A DNA stretch of 6,410 nucleotides from Actinomycetes bacterium. GTDB lineage: Bacteria > Actinomycetota > Coriobacteriia > WRKU01 > WQUG01. How positions within the stretch are numbered: position 1 is the stretch's first letter; every line of letters starts with the position of its first letter. A program made the position numbers and the translations under genes. The notes beneath the pieces were generated by a model. That model was not told the origin of the DNA and did not search any database. It saw only the letters and a list, made by a program, of their open reading frames with translations. Below are positions 1 to 6,013 of the stretch, one piece after another. The stretch is from positions 1 to 6,410 of the forward strand of contig JAIRWZ010000041.1 in the NCBI GenBank assembly GCA_031268615.1. Direction: 5' to 3'.

Positions 1-1
1 C

Positions 2-574
2 ACGGTATGCCGTCTGTTGTTGGTGCCGCTGGCGTTCAGCGTCCTGGTGACAGGTCAGCACGATTATCTGGCCTTTACGCTCTTTGCTGTCGCCAGCCTG
101 TCAGATTTTGTCGATGGCCAAATCGCGCGGCGCACGAACACCGTGACCAGCGTCGGGCAAGCCATGGACCCCCTGGTCGATCGCTTTCTCATTGCGGCAG
201 GGGTCATTGGACTCTACACCGTAGGCCGTCTGCCTCTGTGGATACTGTTGTTGCTCATCGGACGCGACGTAATTTTGCTCATCGGCCTGGCGCTGGTCAA
301 ACGTTTCGGCGGCGGTACCGTACGGGTCGTTTTTATCGGTAAACTGACCACGACCCTCCTGTTGGTCGGATTCAGCGGACTCATCGCTAACATTCCGCGT
401 GTCAGCGGGCTGGGATGGACGCACTCACTCCTCCTGCCCGGCCTGAACTCTGGGCGCGCTGCCATCTGGATTTGGTTCGTCTACCTCGGCATTATGTGCA
501 GTATGCTGACCTTTTTGTGCTATGTGGTCATGGGAATTCGCGCCTTGCAACATCCGAAGGATTCAGATGAGTGA
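2..574 (+). CDS. pgsA: CDP-alcohol phosphatidyltransferase, probably phosphatidylglycerophosphate synthase (5' end cut by window)
   Basis: An integral membrane enzyme that moves a phosphatidyl group from CDP-diacylglycerol to an alcohol, most likely glycerol-3-phosphate, giving the precursor of phosphatidylglycerol. The frame is open from the first bases; 190 codons are visible. The first visible residues (TVCRLLLVPLAF) match the usual start of helix 1 of this family, so only a few to about 20 residues are missing. The complete family signature D-x2-DG-x2-AR-x8-G-x3-D-x3-D is present, with Asp at visible residues 35, 38, 56 and 60. These acidic residues bind the metal and CDP. Several hydrophobic segments follow, up to residue 180. 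The stop (572-574) overlaps the start of the VanW gene, so translation is probably coupled. The family is certain. The exact acceptor alcohol (PgsA versus another CDP-alcohol transferase) is inferred from length and the cell-envelope context. Confidence 0.86.
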   Translation, partial: TVCRLLLVPLAFSVLVTGQHDYLAFTLFAVASLSDFVDGQIARRTNTVTSVGQAMDPLVDRFLIAAGVIGLYTVGRLPLWILLLLIGRDVILLIGLALVKRFGGGTVRVVFIGKLTTTLLLVGFSGLIANIPRVSGLGWTHSLLLPGLNSGRAAIWIWFVYLGIMCSMLTFLCYVVMGIRALQHPKDSDE

Positions 575-2597
575 GTACGTCCAGACCCGGCCGCCTTCTG
601 GCCGCAGTCGCCGGACCGGTCGCTCCGGAGCGGATAGTCGGCGTCGTCGCGCCCAAAGGCGGCGGAGGGTTGCCCAGCGCCGCGAGAGCGATAAGCGCCC
701 ATTGTGGCAGAATCGGAGGCTTTGGTTGATTGTTGGCGCTGTCATCTGTGTGCTGGTGGCGGTGGTTGGTCTGGACGCCGCGTTAATGCGGGGAAAGATT
801 CACCACGGCGTCGAGGTCAGCGGGCTGAAGCTGGGAGGAAAGACGCGTGCGGCGGCCAGGCAATACCTGAATCGCGAGCTGGAGCCTTATATAAAGACGC
901 CGGTGAGTGTTCGCTTTGATGAGGATAGCTGGGATATTAAGCCCTCGTCGTTGGGCTTGGAATTTGCTACTAATGATATGGTTAATGTCGCGTATTCCGT
1001 GGGGCGCCGGGGTGGATTTTTCACTGCGTTGAAGGCGCGGTTTGAGACTTGGTTTCAACCGGTATCGGTCGATTTGATTTCCAGTACGGACCAGGAAAAG
1101 ACGGCGAAGGCATTCAAGCAGATTTCTACTGCCGTCAATAAAGAGCCGAAGGATTCGCGTGTGTCCTGGGACAAGAGTCGGCAGACGTTCGTCGTAAAAG
1201 AGGGAAGTGACGGCAGTGCGCTGAACGAGCAAGAACTCATTGACCGGCTGTCGGTGGCGGTGCTGGAGCGTCTCACGGCGATACCGGCGCCGGTCGATAC
1301 CGTGGCCATGGCTGTTGTTTCGGCGGAGGCGAAGGCCGCCGCCCGTCTAGCGGACAGGGCTTGCGCGCAACCGATAACGGTTGCCTACAAGGATAAATCC
1401 TGGGATTTGAAGCCTGATGACCTGGCACGATTGTTAGAATTTAAGCGCAGCGATGAGCTGGCAGACGATGACGCGGTTGTGCGGGAGGGACAGGCCTCAA
1501 CAGCCCCTGGACCCGAAGTCACGTTAGACGTAGTGGTGTCGGCGAGCCGGGTAGCGGGAGACGTCATACCAAAGCTGGGCGCGGACGTAGGCAAGAAGGC
1601 GAAGAACGCGAAGTTTTCCGTGTCGGGCGGCAAAGTGACTATTCTGCCGTCGGAGAAAGGGACGGGCGCCGACCCGGAACAGCTGGCGAGGGACGTGGCA
1701 GCGGTGGCGTTGAAGACGGAGGCAGGGGAGCGTCGGGTAGCTGTCATGACCCATGAGGTCGAGCCCAAGCTGACCACGGAAGCTGCTGAAGCTCTGGGGA
1801 TTACCGAGCGGATTTCCACCTATTCAACCACCTATGCGTCGGGCAACCGACCGCGTGTCAATAACATAAAGCTGCTGGCAAAGTCACTGGACGGTCAAAT
1901 CATCATGCCGGGGGAGACCTTTTCTTTCAACGAGACCATTGGTGAGCGTACCGCTGCCAAGGGCTATCAGGAAGCGGGCGCTATCGTGAACGGTGAGCTG
2001 GTGCCGCAGCTGGGCGGTGGTATCTGCCAGGTGAATACGACCCTGTTTAACGCAACCTTGCTGTCCGGGGTTCAGATAACCCAGCGGCGCAATCATTCTT
2101 ACTATATTAGTCACTACCCTCTGGGCAGGGACGCGACCGTGTCGTGGGGGGGCCCGGACTTTAAGTTTAAGAATACGCTGGACCATGCCATTCTCATTGC
2201 TACTTCCGCCGGAGATTCCGCGGTGGTGGTGAGCTTTTATGGAACGGACCCAGGCTATGAGATTTCGCTGACTACGGGCAAGTTCACGCGCAAGGATTTT
2301 AAGACAAAAGAAATTAAGGATGCTGATTTGGCCGAAGGCAAGCGTTCGGTCGAGACCGCCGGTATCAGAGGCGGGCACGTGGTATTGACCCAAGTGGTGA
2401 AAAAGGGAGACACGGTACTGCGGACCTCTACCTACACCAGCAATTATGTGGCGGTAACAGAAGTCGTGCGGGTCGGTACGAAAAAGCCCAAGGATACGGG
2501 CAAAGCAAAAGACGATACAGAGACATCAGACGAGTCGGGTGCGGACAAGGCAACGGATAAAGCCAAGACCCAACCACCGACCAATGAAGGAAACTAG
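567..2597 (+). CDS. VanW-family membrane-anchored protein with YoaR-like repeats and G5-like end
   Basis: A 676-residue wall-associated protein of unproven biochemical role. Layout: a very Arg-rich cytoplasmic head (residues 12-51); one membrane helix (about 52-70); two related YoaR/peptidoglycan-binding-4-like regions, each with an SWD-[IL]-KP motif (residues 121-126 and 278-283); the VanW domain (about 418-560), with VNNIKLLAKSLDG, MPGETFSFN, QLGGGICQVNTTLFNA and RRNHSYYISHYPLGRDA; a G5-like beta segment (about 565-638, ending in TEVVRVGTKK); and a charged, low-complexity tail. The start at 567 is chosen because GAAGG (556-560) sits 6 nt upstream and the resulting MSEYVQ start overlaps the pgsA stop by 8 nt. 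A longer in-frame start at 522 would overlap pgsA by 53 nt and has no such support. The topology predicts one cytoplasmic head and a large extracellular part. VanW was named from a vancomycin-resistance cluster, but nothing here indicates resistance. Confidence 0.9.
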   Translation: MSEYVQTRPPSGRSRRTGRSGADSRRRRAQRRRRVAQRRESDKRPLWQNRRLWLIVGAVICVLVAVVGLDAALMRGKIHHGVEVSGLKLGGKTRAAARQYLNRELEPYIKTPVSVRFDEDSWDIKPSSLGLEFATNDMVNVAYSVGRRGGFFTALKARFETWFQPVSVDLISSTDQEKTAKAFKQISTAVNKEPKDSRVSWDKSRQTFVVKEGSDGSALNEQELIDRLSVAVLERLTAIPAPVDTVAMAVVSAEAKAAARLADRACAQPITVAYKDKSWDLKPDDLARLLEFKRSDELADDDAVVREGQASTAPGPEVTLDVVVSASRVAGDVIPKLGADVGKKAKNAKFSVSGGKVTILPSEKGTGADPEQLARDVAAVALKTEAGERRVAVMTHEVEPKLTTEAAEALGITERISTYSTTYASGNRPRVNNIKLLAKSLDGQIIMPGETFSFNETIGERTAAKGYQEAGAIVNGELVPQLGGGICQVNTTLFNATLLSGVQITQRRNHSYYISHYPLGRDATVSWGGPDFKFKNTLDHAILIATSAGDSAVVVSFYGTDPGYEISLTTGKFTRKDFKTKEIKDADLAEGKRSVETAGIRGGHVVLTQVVKKGDTVLRTSTYTSNYVAVTEVVRVGTKKPKDTGKAKDDTETSDESGADKATDKAKTQPPTNEGN

Positions 2598-2606
2598 AGG
2601 CTGGAC

Positions 2607-3911
2607 ATGAATCGAATATTACGACCGGAAATTGAGTGTATGCCGCGGACGGAATTGGAAGGTCTGCAGCTGGATTATCTGAAACGTACGGTACCGAAGC
2701 TGTATGCCACGGTGCCGTTCTACAAAGCAAAGATGGACGAGATGGGCCTGGACCCGTTTCGGGTCAAGACTCTAAGCGATGTACGCTATCTGCCCGTTAC
2801 CGTCAAAGACGACCTGCGGGCGGCGTATCCGTATAAGATGTTTGCGGCACCCATGCGTGACATTGTGCGGATACACGCTTCGTCAGGTACGACGGGCAGC
2901 ATATCGGTGGTGGGCTACACCCAGTACGACATTGACATGTGGTCAGAATGTGTCGCGCGGTCCATTATCGCGGCGGGCGGCACGAAAGACGACATCATAC
3001 ACGTAGCCTACGGATACGGCATTTTCACCGGTGGCCTGGGCTTGCACTATGGCGCGGAATGGATTGGTGCCTGTGCCATACCAGTGTCGGGGGGTAATAC
3101 CAAGCGTCAGGTGCAATTCCTGCGCGATTTAGTCACCGTGGGCGGTATGGGCTGCACGCCCAGCTACGCCTTGCTGATTGCCGAGACCGCGCGCGCACTG
3201 GGCGAGGACCCCTCAACCTTTCCTTTGCGCTATGGTATCTACGGCGCCGAGCCCTGGAGCGAAAACATCCGCCGCGAGCTGGAACGCGAGCTGGGGATTT
3301 CGGCCTACGACATTTACGGCCTGTCTGAAATCATGGGACCGGGCGTGGGATTTGAGTGTGAATATCAGAGTGGCTTGCACATCAACGAGGACCACTTTTT
3401 AGTTGAGGTGCTGGACCCTGAAACTCACGAACCGCTGCCCGATGGCGAATATGGCGAGATTGCTTTTACGACTATCGACAAAGAGGGAATGCCGCTGTTA
3501 CGGTATAACACGCGCGACATCAGTCGTATCATCCCTGAACCATGCCCGTGTGGACGCACGACCCGTCGTCTGCAACGCATTATGGGCAGGTCGGACGACA
3601 TGATTATCATTCGTGGCGTCAATGTGTTCCCGTCGCAAATCGAACAAGTTCTCATGCAATTCAGCGACAGGTTAGCGCCACAGTACCAGGTCATCGTATC
3701 GAAGAAGGGTGCGCTGGATAATCTGGAAGTGCAGGTTGAACTAAAACCAGGCTTTGATTTTGACGAGATTAGCTCGTTGGAAAACTTGCACCATCAGGTC
3801 AAAGCTGCGATAAGTTCTGAACTGGCTATCACCATCGACCTGAAATTGGTGGAGCCGCATGCCATAGAGCGGACGCAAGGTAAGGCCGTGCGTCTGATTG
3901 ACAAGCGATAA
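2607..3911 (+). CDS. Phenylacetate-CoA ligase-like adenylate-forming enzyme
   Basis: A cytoplasmic ligase of the PaaK family. It activates an aryl or related carboxylic acid with ATP to an acyl-adenylate and transfers it to CoA. The 434 residues equal the usual PaaK length. Motifs in order: nucleotide-binding loop HASSGTTG (90-97), GAEPW (213-217), YDIYGLSE (234-241), YNTRD (300-304, Asp contacting ribose), CPCGR (313-317), GRSDDMIIIRGVNVFP (327-342, the hinge into the C-terminal domain), and TQGKAVR (423-429) with the likely catalytic Lys426. One oddity: after SSGTTG, family members usually have KP, but here there is SI (98-99), so the loop lysine is absent. AGAGG (2596-2600) lies 6 nt before the ATG, and the VanW stop is 9 nt upstream. 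Genes of this type are often next to an ACT protein, as here. In anaerobes they may serve arylacetates from amino-acid breakdown. The true substrate cannot be read from sequence, so no symbol is assigned. Confidence 0.9.
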   Translation: MNRILRPEIECMPRTELEGLQLDYLKRTVPKLYATVPFYKAKMDEMGLDPFRVKTLSDVRYLPVTVKDDLRAAYPYKMFAAPMRDIVRIHASSGTTGSISVVGYTQYDIDMWSECVARSIIAAGGTKDDIIHVAYGYGIFTGGLGLHYGAEWIGACAIPVSGGNTKRQVQFLRDLVTVGGMGCTPSYALLIAETARALGEDPSTFPLRYGIYGAEPWSENIRRELERELGISAYDIYGLSEIMGPGVGFECEYQSGLHINEDHFLVEVLDPETHEPLPDGEYGEIAFTTIDKEGMPLLRYNTRDISRIIPEPCPCGRTTRRLQRIMGRSDDMIIIRGVNVFPSQIEQVLMQFSDRLAPQYQVIVSKKGALDNLEVQVELKPGFDFDEISSLENLHHQVKAAISSELAITIDLKLVEPHAIERTQGKAVRLIDKR

Positions 3912-3938
3912 TCGACGAGGAAAGGGGACGATAGGGTA

Positions 3939-4355
3939 ATGGCACAACAACTCTCTGTCTTTTTAGAAAATGCTCCGGGACATTTGTCGCGCCTGACGCG
4001 ATTTCTGGGGGACAACAACATCAACATGCACGCCTTGTTTGTGGCGGATACCGGTGACTATGGGGTGGCCCGCATTTTGTGCGACCAGACCGCCCGTGCT
4101 GTCGAGGTACTGCGCGACGCGGGCTTTTCGGTGACGGTAACCGAAGTCGTTGCGGTCGAGGTGCCGGACAAGCCCGGTGGCCTGGCAGATTTGCTGGATG
4201 ACATTGCCGCGGCAGACATTGACATTAGCTACAGCTACTGCTTTGTTGACCCAGCGACAAAAAATGCCTGCAATGTGTTTCGCCTGAAGGACCCCGGCGC
4301 GGCACAGCTGATAAGGGACGCGGGATATCGCGTGCTTCTCGATACAGATTTGTAA
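3939..4355 (+). CDS. Tandem ACT-domain protein
   Basis: A 138-residue protein made almost entirely of two ACT domains. Domain 1 (about 3-68) carries the ENAPGHLSRLTRFLGDNNIN turn-and-helix signature at 10-29. Domain 2 (about 71-136) carries VEVPDKPGGLADLLDDIA at 73-90. ACT domains bind small ligands, usually amino acids, at domain interfaces; no catalytic domain is attached. It follows the ligase by 27 nt, an association common for PaaK-type ligases, so a ligand-sensing or regulatory partner role is likely but inferred. A purine-rich stretch (GAGGAAAGGGG, 3917-3927) precedes the ATG by 11 nt, a rather long spacing. A closer AGGG at 3933-3936 is too near to be a good ribosome-binding site. The stop is 7 nt before the next gene. 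Confidence 0.88.
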   Translation: MAQQLSVFLENAPGHLSRLTRFLGDNNINMHALFVADTGDYGVARILCDQTARAVEVLRDAGFSVTVTEVVAVEVPDKPGGLADLLDDIAAADIDISYSYCFVDPATKNACNVFRLKDPGAAQLIRDAGYRVLLDTDL

Positions 4356-4362
4356 GAGCTGA

Positions 4363-5595
4363 ATGCCGACTTTTAGCAACAGTTTGCGGCGTTTCCGCCG
4401 GGTTCCAGCCCTTGTCCGCGTCCTTGGCCTTGGCTTTGTTCTGGCGCTGGCCGTCTGTTTGCCGACGTCGTCGTATGCCACCATCAAAAAGACTGACCGT
4501 GTTGACGGCGTCGTCTGGACACGGCGGGGTACCCCCAAAGGCGCCCTGCCCGACGTCGAACTGAAGGCTGGCGCGGTGGTTACCGCTGACGGGCGCGTAC
4601 TGTGGTCGCGCGGCGAAAATACGCAGCGCGCCATGGCTTCAATTACGAAAATCATGACTGCTATCGTTGCTATCGAAAACTCCGGTCCTGACGCGAAGGT
4701 GACCATTCCGCCCTTGGTTTCAGTGGCCGGAGAAAGCTCCGCCGGGCTGAAAGCCGGCGAAACCATGACGCGCTATGAGCTGCTGGAAGCTCTGCTGGTT
4801 AAATCCGGCAACGATGCCGCCCTTGCCGTGGCGCGCATTATCGCTGGCAGTGAAGAGGCCTTCGTACAGTTGATGAACGACAAAGCGGCTGACCTGGGCC
4901 TGGAACATACCCATTTTGAAAACCCGCACGGGCTGGACCAGCGCGGTCACTATACCAGCGCCGCCGACATCGCTACGATGGCTCGCTATGCCATGAATAT
5001 CGACGAATTTCGCCAAATCGTCGGTAAAAAATCGGTAAAGGTAAAAACTGCCCAAGGTACCCATACGCTGGAAAACACCAATATCTTGCTGCAGTCCTAC
5101 ACCGGCGCCAACGGCGTTAAAACGGGCTGGACAGATGACGCCGGTTACTGCGTGGTCGAGTCCGCGCAGCGTGACGGTATCGAGCTATACGCCGTCGTGT
5201 TGGGTATGCCGACCGATTTGGGGCGTTTTTTCGCCGCGCGCGATTTGCTGGACTTCGGCTTCGCGCATTTCCGCGCGCAGGAATTGGCGACCCAGGGCAC
5301 GGTGGTTGGTCGCGCTGCGGTGACCAATTTTCCCGACCGCAGCGTCCCCGTGGCCTTTTCCGTTGACGTGACGTCGGTGGTCTATGACCTGAGCGGAGAG
5401 ATTGAACGCAAGCTCACCATTGACCGCACCGTTGCCCCGGTTACCCAAGGTCAGACGCTGGGCAGCGCTACCTTTGTACAGGGCGGCAAACTGGTCGCAA
5501 AGGTTCCGCTGGTCGCCACAGAAACAATAGAAAAACCCTTCCTACTGGTCCAATGGTGGTACAACCTGGTAAAGCTCTGGAACTACCTATTCTAA
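4363..5595 (+). CDS. Secreted D-alanyl-D-alanine carboxypeptidase, DacA/PBP5 type (peptidase S11)
   Basis: A low-molecular-weight penicillin-binding protein that removes the terminal D-Ala from peptidoglycan pentapeptides outside the membrane, limiting cross-linking. All three active-site motifs are present and normally spaced: SITK (Ser93-Lys96, nucleophile and base), SGN (148-150) and KTG (253-255). The N-terminus has an Arg-rich start (residues 9-19), a hydrophobic core (20-33) and a probable signal-peptidase site near SYA (37-39). LAVC at 29-32 is not a convincing lipobox because Val precedes Cys. Residues about 305-388 resemble the beta-rich PBP5 C-terminal domain. The last 19 residues (PFLLVQWWYNLVKLWNYLF) are hydrophobic and Trp-rich, fitting the C-terminal membrane-anchoring helix of this family. 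The length, 410, is normal. The ribosome-binding site is weak (AAGAG overlapping the upstream stop), so translation may be coupled to the ACT gene. This is the last gene of the operon. Confidence 0.93.
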   Translation: MPTFSNSLRRFRRVPALVRVLGLGFVLALAVCLPTSSYATIKKTDRVDGVVWTRRGTPKGALPDVELKAGAVVTADGRVLWSRGENTQRAMASITKIMTAIVAIENSGPDAKVTIPPLVSVAGESSAGLKAGETMTRYELLEALLVKSGNDAALAVARIIAGSEEAFVQLMNDKAADLGLEHTHFENPHGLDQRGHYTSAADIATMARYAMNIDEFRQIVGKKSVKVKTAQGTHTLENTNILLQSYTGANGVKTGWTDDAGYCVVESAQRDGIELYAVVLGMPTDLGRFFAARDLLDFGFAHFRAQELATQGTVVGRAAVTNFPDRSVPVAFSVDVTSVVYDLSGEIERKLTIDRTVAPVTQGQTLGSATFVQGGKLVAKVPLVATETIEKPFLLVQWWYNLVKLWNYLF

Positions 5596-5610
5596 GTGAG
5601 TATTGAGCCT

Positions 5611-5631
5611 GCCCCCGGCTTGACCGGGGGT
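5611..5631 (+). terminator. GC-rich stem-loop after the operon, possible terminator
   Basis: CCCCCGG (5612-5618) pairs with CCGGGGG (5624-5630) around a 5-nt loop, extendable by a G-T pair. It starts 16 nt after the carboxypeptidase stop, where an operon terminator would be expected. No T-run follows on either strand, so it is not a textbook intrinsic terminator. It could act as a 3'-end stabilising hairpin or be another extragenic palindrome. Confidence 0.4.
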
Positions 5632-5710
5632 CCACACCAGCCCCCGACAATGAGCCCACACCAGTAGGTAAAACGCCGCACCCCTTCACCCAGCAAACGG
5701 TACCATTCAC
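5632..5710. other. Intergenic stretch with no recognised gene
   Basis: The stretch between the GC-rich hairpin and the palindrome cluster. I see no start codon with a ribosome-binding site and no RNA gene. The only structure is a 9-bp direct repeat, CCACACCAG, at 5632-5640 and 5656-5664, which is weak. Confidence 0.5.
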
Positions 5711-5713
5711 ACT

Positions 5714-5745
5714 GTAGGGTAAGTTGACTTGTCAACTTACCGGCC
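5714..5745 (-). repeat. Extragenic palindrome, copy 1 (inverted orientation)
   Basis: GGTAAGTTGAC (5718-5728) and GTCAACTTACC (5731-5741) form an 11-bp perfect stem with 2 unpaired bases. Read on the minus strand it runs CCGG, stem, CCCTAC, the same order as copies 2 and 3 on the plus strand (CGGC, stem, CCTAC). It is therefore the same element family facing the other way. Confidence 0.7.
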
Positions 5746-5754
5746 CTTCCACTC

Positions 5755-5810
5755 GGCAACCAAAACCCCTTGCCAACAGGCGGCACGTTGAACGAGTCAA
5801 CGTGCCCTAC
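5755..5810 (+). repeat. Extragenic palindrome, copy 2
   Basis: A two-hairpin unit. A short arm pair, GGCAA (5755-5759) with TTGCC (5770-5774), is followed by a perfect 10-bp stem, GGCACGTTGA (5782-5791) with TCAACGTGCC (5797-5806), around the loop ACGAG; the unit ends in CCTAC. It shares the 16-bp AACCCCTTGCCAACAG (5764-5779) exactly with copy 3. Confidence 0.75.
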
Positions 5811-5819
5811 GAAATGAAT

Positions 5820-5870
5820 GGCAACCCCTTGCCAACAGAGCGGCAAGATGGGCAAGCCATCTTGTCCTAC
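5820..5870 (+). repeat. Extragenic palindrome, copy 3
   Basis: The same layout as copy 2, 59 nt further on. GGCAA (5820-5824) pairs with TTGCC (5829-5833) over a CCCC loop. Then GGCAAGATGG (5842-5851) pairs with CCATCTTGTC (5857-5866) around GCAAG with one G-T pair, followed by CTAC. The 16-bp identity with copy 2 lies at 5823-5838. The long stem has a different sequence from copy 2 but keeps its pairing. Confidence 0.75.
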
Positions 5871-5884
5871 AATGTTGGCGGGAC

Positions 5885-5927
5885 CAGGCTTCTGACCTGT
5901 GCGTTTGACAGGTTCGCGGAAAGCCTG
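5885..5927. promoter_or_regulatory. Nested dyad overlapping the promoter, possible operator
   Basis: The outer arms CAGGCTT (5885-5891) and AAGCCTG (5921-5927) enclose the inner arms ACCTGT (5895-5900) and ACAGGT (5908-5913). The right half covers the -35 hexamer and the promoter spacer, the position expected for a repressor or activator site. It has no T-run, so it is not a terminator. A regulator cannot be named. Confidence 0.4.
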
Positions 5928-5933
5928 TAATAT
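5905..5933 (+). promoter_or_regulatory. Strong sigma70-type promoter for the gene at 6014
   Basis: The -35 is a perfect TTGACA (5905-5910), the spacer is exactly 17 nt, and the -10 is TAATAT (5928-5933; 4 of 6 consensus bases, including the key first T, the A and the last T). Predicted transcription start is near 5939-5942, giving a leader of about 73 nt before the ATG at 6014. The best promoter in the window. Confidence 0.7.
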
Positions 5934-5991
5934 AGCTAGGTGTATTGATGCCGCACCCATCATATATTGTATTGCCGAGGAAGCACTACCT

Positions 5992-6004
5992 GAGGAAAGG
6001 AAAG
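5992..6004 (+). promoter_or_regulatory. Strong ribosome-binding site selecting the ATG at 6014
   Basis: The purine stretch GAGGAAAGGAAAG ends 9 nt before the ATG at 6014. An earlier in-frame ATG at 5948 has no such site and lies only a few bases after the predicted transcript start, so 6014 is the favoured start. Confidence 0.65.
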
Positions 6005-6013
6005 ATACCCATC

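Noticed and set aside
567..2597. Vancomycin-resistance gene
   Set aside because: VanW domains are widespread in Gram-positives. No vanH, vanA/B, vanX or sensor-regulator genes are nearby.
4444..4458. Lipoprotein signal in the carboxypeptidase
   Set aside because: LAVC has Val just before Cys, where Gly, Ala or Ser is expected. A normal signal peptide with a site near SYA fits better.
3963..4766. A 267-codon minus-strand open frame
   Set aside because: It lies antisense to the ACT and carboxypeptidase genes, both of which have complete family motifs. A shadow of GC-biased coding DNA.
5714..5870. CRISPR array
   Set aside because: Only two or three units, each self-complementary with changing stems, one inverted, and no regular spacers. 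Extragenic palindromes explain it better.
5592..5963. A 123-codon minus-strand open frame between the operon and the last gene
   Set aside because: It has no ribosome-binding site, is built largely from the palindrome cluster read in reverse, and shows no recognisable domain. It looks like a repeat-derived spurious frame.
5948..6013. Earlier in-frame ATG for the phase-variable gene
   Set aside because: It is open to 6014 in the same frame but has no ribosome-binding site and sits only a few bases after the predicted transcript start. The site at 5992-6004 favours 6014.
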